14,456 bases of DNA from Lachnospiraceae bacterium UBA1753. Lineage in GTDB: Bacteria; Bacillota; Clostridia; Lachnospirales; Lachnospiraceae. The position numbers and the translations under genes were made by a program. Numbering within the stretch: the first letter of the stretch is position 1; each line of letters starts with the position of its first letter. The notes beneath the pieces were generated by a model. The model ran no database searches. It was not told the DNA's origin and worked only from the letters and a program-made list of their open reading frames with translations. Location: the NCBI GenBank assembly GCA_002317595.1, contig DCHL01000180.1, positions 1-14,456 on the forward strand. Reading direction: 5' to 3'. Below, one piece after another: positions 1 through 5,941 of this stretch.

Positions 1-1
1 G

Positions 2-223
2 TGTAGGGATACTGTTTTCGGGACTGAGATATTCCCTATTCCCAAGCAGGCAAAGCGTGAGATGCCGCAGCTCCATGACCTGCAGTTCATGAGCTATAAG
101 AAGAAAAAGGGTGGCGACGAGCGCACATATACGACGATTGACTATTCATATATTTTTGACGTAGAAGAGGATTCATATGAGTACCGGGGGGATTACCCCG
201 AGGAGAAAAAATTTGAGAGGTGA
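2..223 (+). CDS. 3' end of an unrecognised protein (partial)
   Basis: An open frame runs from the window edge to a TGA at 221-223, giving 73 C-terminal residues; the start lies outside the window. The visible piece is hydrophilic, with a lysine cluster (YKKKKGGDER) followed by a Tyr/Asp/Glu-rich tail, and has no membrane segment. I do not recognise a family. The stop is 3 bp before the GNAT start, whose ribosome binding site lies in this gene's last codons, so the two are probably co-transcribed. That the frame is coding is supported by its mixed-charge composition and this coupling, but the function is unknown. Confidence 0.6.
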   Translation, partial: CRDTVFGTEIFPIPKQAKREMPQLHDLQFMSYKKKKGGDERTYTTIDYSYIFDVEEDSYEYRGDYPEEKKFER

Positions 224-226
224 AAT

Positions 227-724
227 ATGCTAAGAGTAAGACCATTCAGGCAGGGAGATGCCAGTGAGATAGTGAAGTGGTGTGATGAGGAGCTTGCATT
301 CTACAAGTGGACTGCGGGAATAATGGGGCCGTTTCCACTCACAGAGGAGAGGCTGATTGAGGTGACCTCAGGGCGTGTCGATAACAAGAGGTACTTTCCA
401 TTTGTTGCGGAGTACGAGGGGAAGACTGTGGGATTTTTTACCATGCGTGACCCTGATGGACAGGACAAGGAACTTCGTTTTGGGTATGTGATTGTCTCTC
501 CAGAAATCCGTGGAAAGGGCTTCGGAAGACAAATGCTTCTCAAGGGCATTAAGTTTGCCTTTGAGGTGTATGGTACAGATTCAGTTTCTCTCGGAGTATT
601 CGAGAACAATCCAAGTGCCTACGCCTGCTACAAGTCTATTGGCTTTACCGAGAGTGGGCTGATTGAGGAATACGAGACTATGGGAGAGACGTGGAAGTGC
701 ATCGATCTTGTGTATAATCGGTGA
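227..724 (+). CDS. GNAT-family N-acetyltransferase
   Basis: Predicted cytoplasmic acetyl-CoA-dependent acyltransferase of 165 residues, the usual size for a single GNAT domain. The acetyl-CoA pyrophosphate-binding motif A is clear: a beta strand (FGYVIVSPEI, about 85-94) leading into R95-G-K-G-F-G100 and a helix. A motif B segment follows, with N127-N-P and A131-Y-A-C-Y-K-S-I-G-F140, typical of RimI/RimJ-like enzymes. The ATG is preceded by GAGAGG at 215-220 with good spacing. The acceptor substrate (protein N-terminus, antibiotic, polyamine or other) cannot be read from sequence. It directly follows an unknown gene and is followed 49 bp later by cbiL; nothing ties it functionally to either. 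Confidence 0.88.
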   Translation: MLRVRPFRQGDASEIVKWCDEELAFYKWTAGIMGPFPLTEERLIEVTSGRVDNKRYFPFVAEYEGKTVGFFTMRDPDGQDKELRFGYVIVSPEIRGKGFGRQMLLKGIKFAFEVYGTDSVSLGVFENNPSAYACYKSIGFTESGLIEEYETMGETWKCIDLVYNR

Positions 725-773
725 TGCTTTGTAGGCACGTTGAATATTTTTTGAAAGCGAGTAATATTTACCG

Positions 774-1517
774 ATGAGCAGAGATTTGAATAATGCTACA
801 TCTACAGAAGGACTTCGTGACAATAGTATAAAGAGAGGAATCCTGTACGGTGTCAGTACAGGACCTGGCGACCCGGAACTTATGACAATGAAGGCGGTAA
901 AGTGCCTTGAGCATGTGAGCGTGATCGCAGCTCCGCGCACGAGGGGCGTCAACAGCATGGCACTTGATATTGTGAAGGGCTGTGTGGATGTATCTGATAA
1001 GGAAATCTGCTTCCTGGATTTTGCAATGAAGAAGGATGAGGATATCCTGAATACCACCCATGATGAGCAGGCGAGGCAGATCGAGCAGTATCTTCTTGCG
1101 GGGAGGGATGTAGCAATGCTAAATATCGGAGATGCATCGATGTTCGGCACCTTCTGCTATATCAGGGATATTGTTCGCAGAGATGGCTTTGAGACTATTA
1201 CGATTCCTGGCGTGACAAGCTTTAGTGCGTGTGCAGCTCTGCTGGGGCAGAGCCTTACTACAATGGGCGAGGTGATGACAGTTATTCCAGGCTCCTTTGA
1301 CAATGTGTCTGAGGAACTCGACAGGACTGGATCCAAGGTTCTCATGAAGTCCGGCAGTTCACTTCCCGAGGTGAAAAAATTAATAGCCGAAAAGGGGCTT
1401 GTCGAGAAAACATCGATGGTGGTTAACTGTGGCCTTGAGAATGAGAGAGTGTATAAGGATATTACTCAGTCTGGAGATGACGAGGGATATTTTGTGACAA
1501 TACTGGTTGAAGGGTAA
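774..1517 (+). CDS. cbiL: Precorrin-2 / cobalt-factor-II C20-methyltransferase
   Basis: Predicted SAM-dependent enzyme of corrin ring (cobalamin) synthesis, methylating C20 of precorrin-2 or cobalt-factor II in the cytoplasm. The tetrapyrrole methylase fold shows a SAM-loop start GVSTGPGDPEL at residues 26-36, GDASMFGT at 119-126 and IPGVTSFSACAA at 144-155. The STGPGDPELMTxKA form points to CbiL/CobI rather than to other cobalamin methylases. The length (247 aa) is slightly above the usual 220-240, because about 20 polar residues precede the domain. The ATG at 774 has no good ribosome binding site (only GAAAG at 753-757), so the start is less certain than the family. TTGAAT (740-745) and TAATAT (762-767) could form a promoter. 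No other cobalamin gene is visible, so the enzyme stands apart from its pathway here. Whether the cobalt-early or cobalt-late route is used cannot be told. Confidence 0.88.
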   Translation: MSRDLNNATSTEGLRDNSIKRGILYGVSTGPGDPELMTMKAVKCLEHVSVIAAPRTRGVNSMALDIVKGCVDVSDKEICFLDFAMKKDEDILNTTHDEQARQIEQYLLAGRDVAMLNIGDASMFGTFCYIRDIVRRDGFETITIPGVTSFSACAALLGQSLTTMGEVMTVIPGSFDNVSEELDRTGSKVLMKSGSSLPEVKKLIAEKGLVEKTSMVVNCGLENERVYKDITQSGDDEGYFVTILVEG

Positions 1518-1525
1518 AGAGTGGG

Positions 1526-1552
1526 GTTGACCATAACACATATTATGTCAAC
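1526..1552 (+). repeat. Imperfect palindrome/hairpin with the TTATGTCAAC motif
   Basis: The left arm GTTGACCATAA (1526-1536) and right arm TTATGTCAAC (1543-1552) pair over 10 bp with one bulged C and a CACATA loop, followed by TATTTTTAT. The right arm is the exact reverse complement of GTTGACATAA, the core of the array at 5078-5388. It lies in the 44-bp gap between cbiL and the ABC ATPase gene. It could be an operator, a weak terminator, or an mRNA hairpin that brings GTGGGG (1521-1526) close to the ATG at 1562. Confidence 0.6.
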
Positions 1553-1561
1553 TATTTTTAT

Positions 1562-2455
1562 ATGATCGAACTAAAGAATCTCACAAAAAAATATAATGAC
1601 TTCACTGCAGTTGATGGCTTGGAACTCACTATTAATACTGGTGAGTTTTTTGGTCTGCTTGGGCCTAATGGTGCCGGCAAGACTACGACCATAAGCATGC
1701 TCTCGACGGTACTTCTTCCAACTGAGGGCAGTATATACATTGACGGTGAACTGCTGACTCGAGCTGCTCAGAGGCAGAAGAGGAAACTGAGCGTTGTTAC
1801 CCAGGAGTATTCCATGCGTCAGGATATGACAGTGGAGCAGGTCATGGAGTACCAGGGCCGGCTTTATTTTATGCCAAAGAAGGAGATTCGCGAGAAGACG
1901 GAGGAACTGCTACGGTTTGCCGACCTCTGGAATTATAGAACGCGTACCGTGCGTCATCTGTCGGGAGGAATGAAACGCAAGCTGATGGTATGCCGTGCAC
2001 TAATGGTTGATCCTGAAATTCTCATACTCGACGAACCGACGGCTGGAATGGATGCGCTGGCAAGACGCCAGATGTGGCAGCTGCTCAGGCGCATCAATGA
2101 AGGTAATCTGACAATTATTCTCACCACACACTATATGGAAGAGGCTGAGACCCTCTGCGATAGGGTTGCCTTGATTAACAAGGGACGGCTCGGGTATGTT
2201 GATACCCCTCGTGGCCTCATCGATGAACTTGGAGGGTTCTGTGTGGAAGTAAGAGATGCAGAGTCTGACGGACAGAGTGAGAATTCTGCTGGAACGGGTG
2301 AGACTGCTAAGGGACTGAGTGCAGGCCACGTTACCTACAGCAGATATTTTTCAACAAGGCAGGAGGCTATTGCCTTTCTGCAGGAGCAGAATGAGAACGC
2401 ATCACTTCGCGTGACGACGCTTGAGGATGTGTTCGTGGAGCGGATGAAACAGTAA
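1562..2455 (+). CDS. ABC transporter ATP-binding protein, ABC-2/DrrA-NatA type
   Basis: Cytoplasmic ATPase subunit of an ABC transporter, 297 aa. It has Walker A GPNGAGKT (34-41), Q-loop Gln81, signature LSGGM (133-137), Walker B ILILDEP (153-159) and switch His190 in LTTHYMEEAE. The sequence style (AVDGLELTINTGEFFGLLGPNG) is that of DrrA/NodI/NatA-like ATPases paired with ABC-2 permeases, most of which are exporters. About 70 C-terminal residues follow the nucleotide domain, as in that group. The start fits the family N-terminus (MIELKNLTKKY), yet no Shine-Dalgarno sequence lies just upstream; the nearest G-rich stretch is before the 1526-1552 hairpin. The permease gene follows after 2 bp, so the two form one transporter. 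The cargo is unknown. Confidence 0.92.
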   Translation: MIELKNLTKKYNDFTAVDGLELTINTGEFFGLLGPNGAGKTTTISMLSTVLLPTEGSIYIDGELLTRAAQRQKRKLSVVTQEYSMRQDMTVEQVMEYQGRLYFMPKKEIREKTEELLRFADLWNYRTRTVRHLSGGMKRKLMVCRALMVDPEILILDEPTAGMDALARRQMWQLLRRINEGNLTIILTTHYMEEAETLCDRVALINKGRLGYVDTPRGLIDELGGFCVEVRDAESDGQSENSAGTGETAKGLSAGHVTYSRYFSTRQEAIAFLQEQNENASLRVTTLEDVFVERMKQ

Positions 2456-2457
2456 AA

Positions 2458-3189
2458 ATGGGAATTATCACAGTTCTTTGGGAAAAGTGGATAGAGTTTA
2501 AGCGGGATTTCTACAAGATAACCCTGGCAGCCATGATTACGCCAGTGATGTACCTCGTTATTTTTGGCATTGGTGTGCAGACATCTTCGCATGGAGAACC
2601 GTACCTGAATTACCTCATTCCAGGTATTGTTGCAATCTCTACGATGACAGGAAGCTTTGGCGCCATCACTCAGAATATGAGTGTGCAGCGACTGTATGAG
2701 AAGGCGCTCGACCAGGTCATGATCTCGCCTACACCGCTCTGGCAGTTTATTCTCGGCCAGATAATCGGCGGAAGTTTGCGCGGCATGTACTCAGCCGTGA
2801 TCATTATGCTGCTTGTGACACCAATCCATACAGGTCTGACCTTTGGACCGATGGCATGGTTTGTGATGTTCCTGAACGGAACTGTTTTTGCAACCATAGG
2901 CCTGACTCTTTCATTTCTGGCAAAAACCTATGCCGATGCCCCGAAATACAATGCTTACATCATTGTGCCGATGTCGTTTCTGTGCAACACCTTTTTCTCC
3001 GTTGAGCAGATGCCAAACGGATTCAGGCAGGTTGTGGCACTGTTGCCCCTGTCCCAGGCGAGCGGGATGATACGAGCATTGTCCCACGGCGAGGGCATAG
3101 GAATAAGTGGAATAATAATACTCCTTGTGTATATTGTGGTGTTCTCCTCAATGTCAGTTGGATTCATTTATAAAAAGAAGAACCTATAG
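2458..3189 (+). CDS. ABC-2 type transporter permease
   Basis: Integral membrane subunit of 243 aa, predicted to pair with the ATPase encoded immediately upstream (2-bp gap, so translation is probably coupled). About six hydrophobic segments are visible: near residues 20-40, 50-72, 95-125, 135-160, 170-185 and 215-237. The N-terminal cytoplasmic part (LWEKWIEFKRDF) and the central EKALDQVMISPTPLWQF segment are typical of ABC2_membrane (NodJ/DrrB) permeases. The conserved late motif, MSFLCNTFFSVEQMP followed by LLPLSQA, is also present. The protein ends with a Lys-rich cytoplasmic tail. Family members mostly export drugs or polysaccharides; here the NEAT-like protein next door suggests a metal or tetrapyrrole-linked cargo, which is inference. 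Confidence 0.9.
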   Translation: MGIITVLWEKWIEFKRDFYKITLAAMITPVMYLVIFGIGVQTSSHGEPYLNYLIPGIVAISTMTGSFGAITQNMSVQRLYEKALDQVMISPTPLWQFILGQIIGGSLRGMYSAVIIMLLVTPIHTGLTFGPMAWFVMFLNGTVFATIGLTLSFLAKTYADAPKYNAYIIVPMSFLCNTFFSVEQMPNGFRQVVALLPLSQASGMIRALSHGEGIGISGIIILLVYIVVFSSMSVGFIYKKKNL

Positions 3190-3192
3190 ATT

Positions 3193-4257
3193 ATGAGTAC
3201 TATTCGTGGAAAAAATATAATCGAGAAGATATGTCTCTTTGTGGTGGCCACGGTGGCGAGCACTGTGTCGCTCGTTCTCATTGGTTCTGCGTTATGTAAA
3301 CCTATCTTTGCGGCGCAGCTCCAGGCTCCTGAACTTGGAAGATATGGCATGACTCCAATATATGCGCAGGACGTTAAGGATGGAGTTTATGATATTTCTG
3401 TAGAGAGCAACTCCAAATTTTTTAAGATAAATAAGGCAGTGCTGACGGTAGAAGATGGTGAGATGTCTGCGGACATTACTATTGGAAGCCACAGCTATCT
3501 GTATGTGTTCATGGGTGTAAGGAAGGACGCTGAGTCAGCTGGCGAGAGAGCATGGATTACTCCGGTGGAAGACGGTGATAACTATATTTTTCACATCCCT
3601 GTTGAAGCCCTTGATAAGCCGATAGACTGCGCTGCCTACAGCAAGCGTAAGAAGAAGTGGTATGATAGGCAGCTTTTATTTGATGCGACGAGTCTTCAGG
3701 AGGATGCACTGAAAATAGAGCTGCCGGATTACGATGCTATCGAGCAGGGGCTGCAGCTGCTGGGTGAGGGCGGAACTGACTATGATGCACAGGTTGATTC
3801 CGAGGAACTGCTCGGGGCGGTGGAGGTTCCCTATGAAGATGGAGAGTACTCAATCGATGTGAGCATGACTGGCGGGACGGGACGTGTCGCCATCAGTTCG
3901 CCGACTCTTCTGATTGTAAAAGATGGCCTAGCCTATGCGAAGATTCTCTGGAGCAGCTCCCACTATGATTACATGATTGTCGGAGGCCAGAAATATCTTA
4001 ACGAGAACAGGGATGGTGGAAATTCGTATTTTATTATCCCTATTCCGGAAATGGACACGGTCATTCCTGTGATTGCAGATACAACGGCGATGGAAGAGCC
4101 AGTTGAAATTGAGTATTCGCTGACCTTCTATGAGGATACAATCGGCAATAAGGGCCAGATTCCGCAGGAGGCGGCGAAGAAGGTTCTTCTCGTGGCACTG
4201 ATTATTGTGGCTGTTGGTGGGATTTTTGAACTGCTTCGCAGTCGGCGGAAAGGATAG
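3193..4257 (+). CDS. Membrane-anchored protein with two tandem NEAT-like domains
   Basis: 354 aa, predicted outside the cell. A signal/anchor helix spans about 13-38 (possible cleavage near IFA-AQ), and a C-terminal membrane helix (about 329-347) is followed by RSRRKG. Between them are two related beta-rich domains, about 62-168 and 214-318. Each begins DGxYxIxV, continues through a strand ending in VEDG or VKDG, then a Ser/His/Tyr turn (SHSYLYVFMG; SSHYDYMIVGG), and ends with a strand before a short Asp/Thr tail. This order resembles NEAT domains, which bind haem. The YxxxY haem-iron motif expected near the end is not intact: repeat 1 has KKWYDRQLLFD and repeat 2 has EIEYSLTFYED, so haem is not assured as ligand. 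It sits 3 bp after the permease gene and abuts the TauE gene (TAGATG). The ribosome binding site is weak, which suggests translational coupling. Confidence 0.62.
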   Translation: MSTIRGKNIIEKICLFVVATVASTVSLVLIGSALCKPIFAAQLQAPELGRYGMTPIYAQDVKDGVYDISVESNSKFFKINKAVLTVEDGEMSADITIGSHSYLYVFMGVRKDAESAGERAWITPVEDGDNYIFHIPVEALDKPIDCAAYSKRKKKWYDRQLLFDATSLQEDALKIELPDYDAIEQGLQLLGEGGTDYDAQVDSEELLGAVEVPYEDGEYSIDVSMTGGTGRVAISSPTLLIVKDGLAYAKILWSSSHYDYMIVGGQKYLNENRDGGNSYFIIPIPEMDTVIPVIADTTAMEEPVEIEYSLTFYEDTIGNKGQIPQEAAKKVLLVALIIVAVGGIFELLRSRRKG

Positions 4258-4983
4258 ATGCAGGTAATGTGGTTATGGATTCTGGCAACGCTGCTGGCAT
4301 TCTTTGTTAAAGGGCTGTGCGGCTTTGCAAATGCGCTTGTCTTTAGCGCGGTAATCGGATTTGGGGCTCCTAATGTCAATATCTCGCCAGTTGAAATATG
4401 TCTGAGTTTTCCAAGTAACGTCATCATGACCTGGAAGACACGCCGCAATCTCAAGGCAAGGATTTATGTACCACTGGTTCTACTTGTGCTTGCAGGAAGC
4501 ATACCAGGGGCATTTTTTCTGAAAAATGTTGACGCCCAGATTCTGAAAGTTTTTTTTGGTGTTGTGGTTGTGCTGATTGGAGTGGAGATGCTCCTTCGTG
4601 AGTACAGCAGCCTGCAGCTCAAGGAATCAAAGATCCTGCTGGTGGTTATAGGAATTATCTCTGGTGCGATGTGTGGCCTCTTCGGTATTGGCGCACTTCT
4701 TGCGGCGTACGTGAGCCGCGTTACCAGAAGCGGTGATGAATTCAAGGCAAACATCAACGCCGTGTTTGTCTTTGAGAATATCTTTAGGATAATCCTCTAT
4801 GCCGCAATCGGGGTAATCAATCTGACAAGCCTTAAGCAGACAGCAACGCTGTTTCCATTTATGCTTATAGGTCTCTTCGCAGGTATGAAGAGCAGCAGCT
4901 ATCTTGACGACAAGCTGGTGAAGAAGATTGTCATTTCGTTTCTTATACTATCGGGAATTATCCTCGTGGTAAAAAATATTTGA
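4258..4983 (+). CDS. TauE/SafE family membrane permease
   Basis: 241 aa, almost entirely hydrophobic, with about seven to eight predicted membrane helices in two halves. The family hallmarks are visible: an N-terminal helix with FVKGLCGFANAL, and the second-half GxxSGxxxGLFGIGALLAAYV pattern at roughly 132-152. The family moves sulfonates, sulfite, sulfoacetate or other anions, and some members are linked to metals; specificity cannot be read from sequence. The ATG follows the stop of the NEAT-like gene with no gap (TAGATG), and GGCGGAAAGG just upstream serves as ribosome binding site. It is the last gene of the run that starts at cbiL or at the ABC ATPase. No obvious terminator follows it. 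Confidence 0.87.
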   Translation: MQVMWLWILATLLAFFVKGLCGFANALVFSAVIGFGAPNVNISPVEICLSFPSNVIMTWKTRRNLKARIYVPLVLLVLAGSIPGAFFLKNVDAQILKVFFGVVVVLIGVEMLLREYSSLQLKESKILLVVIGIISGAMCGLFGIGALLAAYVSRVTRSGDEFKANINAVFVFENIFRIILYAAIGVINLTSLKQTATLFPFMLIGLFAGMKSSSYLDDKLVKKIVISFLILSGIILVVKNI

Positions 4984-5026
4984 TGTTGATCTGACAAAAT
5001 GCAGATGGTAAATTGGCGAGCAAGTT

Positions 5027-5069
5027 GCGAAGCGGATTGCGTTAGAGCTGCGAAGCGAAGCGGATTGCG
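5027..5069 (+). repeat. 15-bp direct repeat, two copies
   Basis: GCGAAGCGGATTGCG occurs identically at 5027-5041 and 5055-5069, with a shorter GCGAAG copy just before the second (5050-5055). The start-to-start distance is 28 bp. The role is unknown; it lies shortly after the TauE stop codon. Confidence 0.8.
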
Positions 5070-5077
5070 AATGTCCG

Positions 5078-5388
5078 CTTTACATAAAAAGTGCTGTTGC
5101 TTGGTATAAGGGTGTAATTGCTTGGTATGAAGGTGTTATTGTACGAGTTGAGGTTGACATAACTCGAATTGGACTGGGATTATAGTTAACATAAGGCAAT
5201 TTTGCCTGTGTTTTAGTTGACATAAAAGTGAATATCAGTTGACATAACTGTCGCCCATAGTTGACATAAGTAGGAATCTGTTGGTTGGAAGTTAACATAA
5301 AGCATATAAATATAGTTAACATAATTGCTTATCTGGTTTACATAATCGCATATTTGTTTACATAATGGTGATATGCGAGTTGACATAA
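5078..5388 (+). repeat. Array of eleven GTTNACATAA-type direct repeats
   Basis: Ten exact matches to GTTNACATAA (N = G, A or T) start at 5153, 5185, 5216, 5238, 5260, 5291, 5315, 5336, 5356 and 5379. One near match (CTTTACATAA) starts at 5078, and a decayed copy may lie at 5399. All have the same orientation. From 5153 on the start-to-start distances are 32, 31, 22, 22, 31, 24, 21, 20 and 23 bp. The spacers are unrelated in sequence, so only the 10-mer is conserved, which suggests a protein-binding core rather than recent slippage. Candidates are regulator sites, multiple transposase-binding sites of an IS end, or iteron-like sites. The same motif, inverted, lies in the hairpin at 1526-1552. 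Confidence 0.85.
5097..5138 (+). repeat. 21-bp imperfect tandem duplication
   Basis: TTGCTTGGTATAAGGGTG begins the first copy (5097-5117) and TTGCTTGGTATGAAGGTG the second (5118-5138); 18 of 21 positions match. The copies are directly adjacent and lie between the first two members of the GTTNACATAA array. No function can be assigned. Confidence 0.75.
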
Positions 5389-5450
5389 CTGCTATTTTGT
5401 TTGATATACTGGTTGGACTGGATAAATTTGATCAGCCAATACGTACAGTA

Positions 5451-5500
5451 TGTCTGTATATGTCTGTATTTGTCTGCAGTTGTCTGTGTATGTCTGTATT
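5451..5500 (+). repeat. Five perfect-period 10-bp tandem repeats (TGTCTGTATW)
   Basis: Five consecutive 10-mers with no gap: TGTCTGTATA, TGTCTGTATT, TGTCTGCAGT, TGTCTGTGTA, TGTCTGTATT. The TGTCTG core is invariant and the last four bases vary. A 10-bp period places each core on nearly the same face of the helix, so cooperative protein binding or DNA bending is possible. It sits between the two longer arrays. Confidence 0.9.
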
Positions 5501-5508
5501 GCGGAATA

Positions 5509-5773
5509 GTATAGGCTTGTGGTGAAAATACGGCATGAGCCGATACGCTCAAAACGAAATATGTATAGGCGCATTGGCGTTAAGGCGATTGAGCCTATAT
5601 TATCAGGAAGTGGTACTGTATTGGCTAAGTACAGAAATGGATATTAGCCAATACTAATGAGAAGAGCATTGCAGCTGATTTGTATTGGCTCTGACCGGAA
5701 TGTTTTAGGGAGCCGATACAATTCAGAAATTTCTGGTATAGGCTTGCAGTGCAATTACGAGATGAGCCAATAT
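5509..5773. repeat. Array of five inverted-repeat units (GTATWGGCT ... AGCCNATAC)
   Basis: Forward 9-mers (GTATAGGCT/GTATTGGCT, one with a terminal G) start at 5509, 5563, 5618, 5682 and 5736. Reverse 9-mers (AGCC followed by AATA, GATA or TATA) start at 5538, 5592, 5646, 5711 and 5765, strictly alternating. Forward-to-reverse distances are 29, 29, 28, 29 and 29 bp; forward-to-forward distances are 54, 55, 64 and 54. Units 1 and 5 also match between the arms (about 30 of 38 positions). Unit 3 has perfect 11-bp arms (5618-5628 and 5644-5654) around a 15-nt loop. A further reverse copy (AGCCAATAC) lies at 5434-5442. The units could be RNA hairpins or paired protein sites. Each reverse copy can also pair with the next forward copy. 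Confidence 0.88.
5724..5735. repeat. Perfect 12-bp palindrome CAGAAATTTCTG
   Basis: A self-complementary 12-mer fills most of the linker between inverted-repeat units 4 and 5. The other linkers have no equivalent. It may be incidental. Confidence 0.5.
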
Positions 5774-5849
5774 CAAGCGGAGGGAGAAGCAAGAAACACA
5801 GGGAAAAGCAAAGCTGGAAAGGGAAGAAAAAAAATAATCGGAATTAGTA

Positions 5850-5878
5850 TTGACAAACCAAGTTAGATATATTAAACT
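5850..5878 (+). promoter_or_regulatory. Promoter of feoA
   Basis: A perfect -35 TTGACA (5850-5855) is followed after 17 bp by TAAACT (5873-5878), a 4/6 match to the -10 consensus. An A8 tract at 5827-5834 could act as an UP element. The predicted transcript start is near 5885, about 57 nt before the feoA ATG. The palindrome at 5862-5877 overlaps the -10 and another lies just past the start site, a repressor layout. Confidence 0.62.
5862..5877. promoter_or_regulatory. Operator A, imperfect GTTAG-N6-CTAAC palindrome
   Basis: GTTAG-ATATAT-TAAAC lies in the spacer and -10 of the feoA promoter. The left arm is perfect, while the right arm matches CTAAC at three positions. It is judged a site because operator B (5887) and operator C (6256) share the layout. 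The likely ligand is the DtxR-family protein encoded at 8518-8907. Confidence 0.45.
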
Positions 5879-5886
5879 CTCATACA

Positions 5887-5903
5887 GTTAGATTAGACTA
5901 ATC
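5887..5903. promoter_or_regulatory. Operator B, DtxR-like box downstream of the feoA start site
   Basis: GTTAG-ATTAGA-CTAAT at 5887-5902, with a perfect 6-1-6 inverted repeat GATTAG-A-CTAATC at 5891-5903. Aligned to the known DtxR/IdeR box (TTAGGTTAGSCTAACCTAA), 5888-5906 matches at about 13-14 of 19 positions, including the central TTAG-N-CTAA. Its place just after the predicted start site suits iron-dependent repression. Confidence 0.62.
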
Positions 5904-5941
5904 GAGTTAGTGATGTAAAACATTTTGAAAGGAATTGAGAT

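Larger units (their letters stand above)
4984..5941. other. Gene-poor 958-bp region packed with repeat arrays
   Basis: No frame here looks like a gene: the longest (5657-5866 on +, 5080-5322 and 5358-5574 on -) are low-complexity translations of the repeats. The region contains, in order, a 15-bp direct repeat, a 21-bp tandem repeat, the GTTNACATAA array, a 10-bp tandem array, and the alternating GTATWGGCT/AGCCNATAC array. A purine-rich stretch (about 5774-5838) and the feoA promoter follow. It separates the transporter run from the feo operon. Confidence 0.85.

Noticed and set aside
725..773. Cobalamin riboswitch before cbiL
   Set aside because: The gap is only 49 bp, far too short for a cobalamin riboswitch, and no B12-box is seen.
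581..1150. 189-aa open frame antisense to cbiL
   Set aside because: It is a shadow of a clearly homologous gene on the + strand and shows no family features.
3292..3301. TTATGTAAAC inside the NEAT-like gene, matching the array motif in reverse
   Set aside because: It is a single copy within codons of a signal helix; one such chance match in a window of this size is not surprising.
5078..5388. DnaA boxes or integron attC sites
   Set aside because: TTATGTCAAC departs from the DnaA box (TTATCCACA) at several positions, and the attC core GTTRRRY is not met by GTTGACA or GTTAACA.
5080..5574. Small open frames on the - strand across the arrays
   Set aside because: They only reflect repeated words read in one frame (Tyr/Thr-rich low complexity) and lack ribosome binding sites.
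5078..5773. CRISPR array
   Set aside because: The repeated words are only 9-10 bp, diverged, and unevenly spaced or palindromic; there are no long identical repeats, no constant-length unique spacers and no cas genes.
5657..5866. 69-aa open frame on the + strand
   Set aside because: It is a translation of the inverted-repeat array and the purine-rich stretch, has no ribosome binding site and resembles no protein family.
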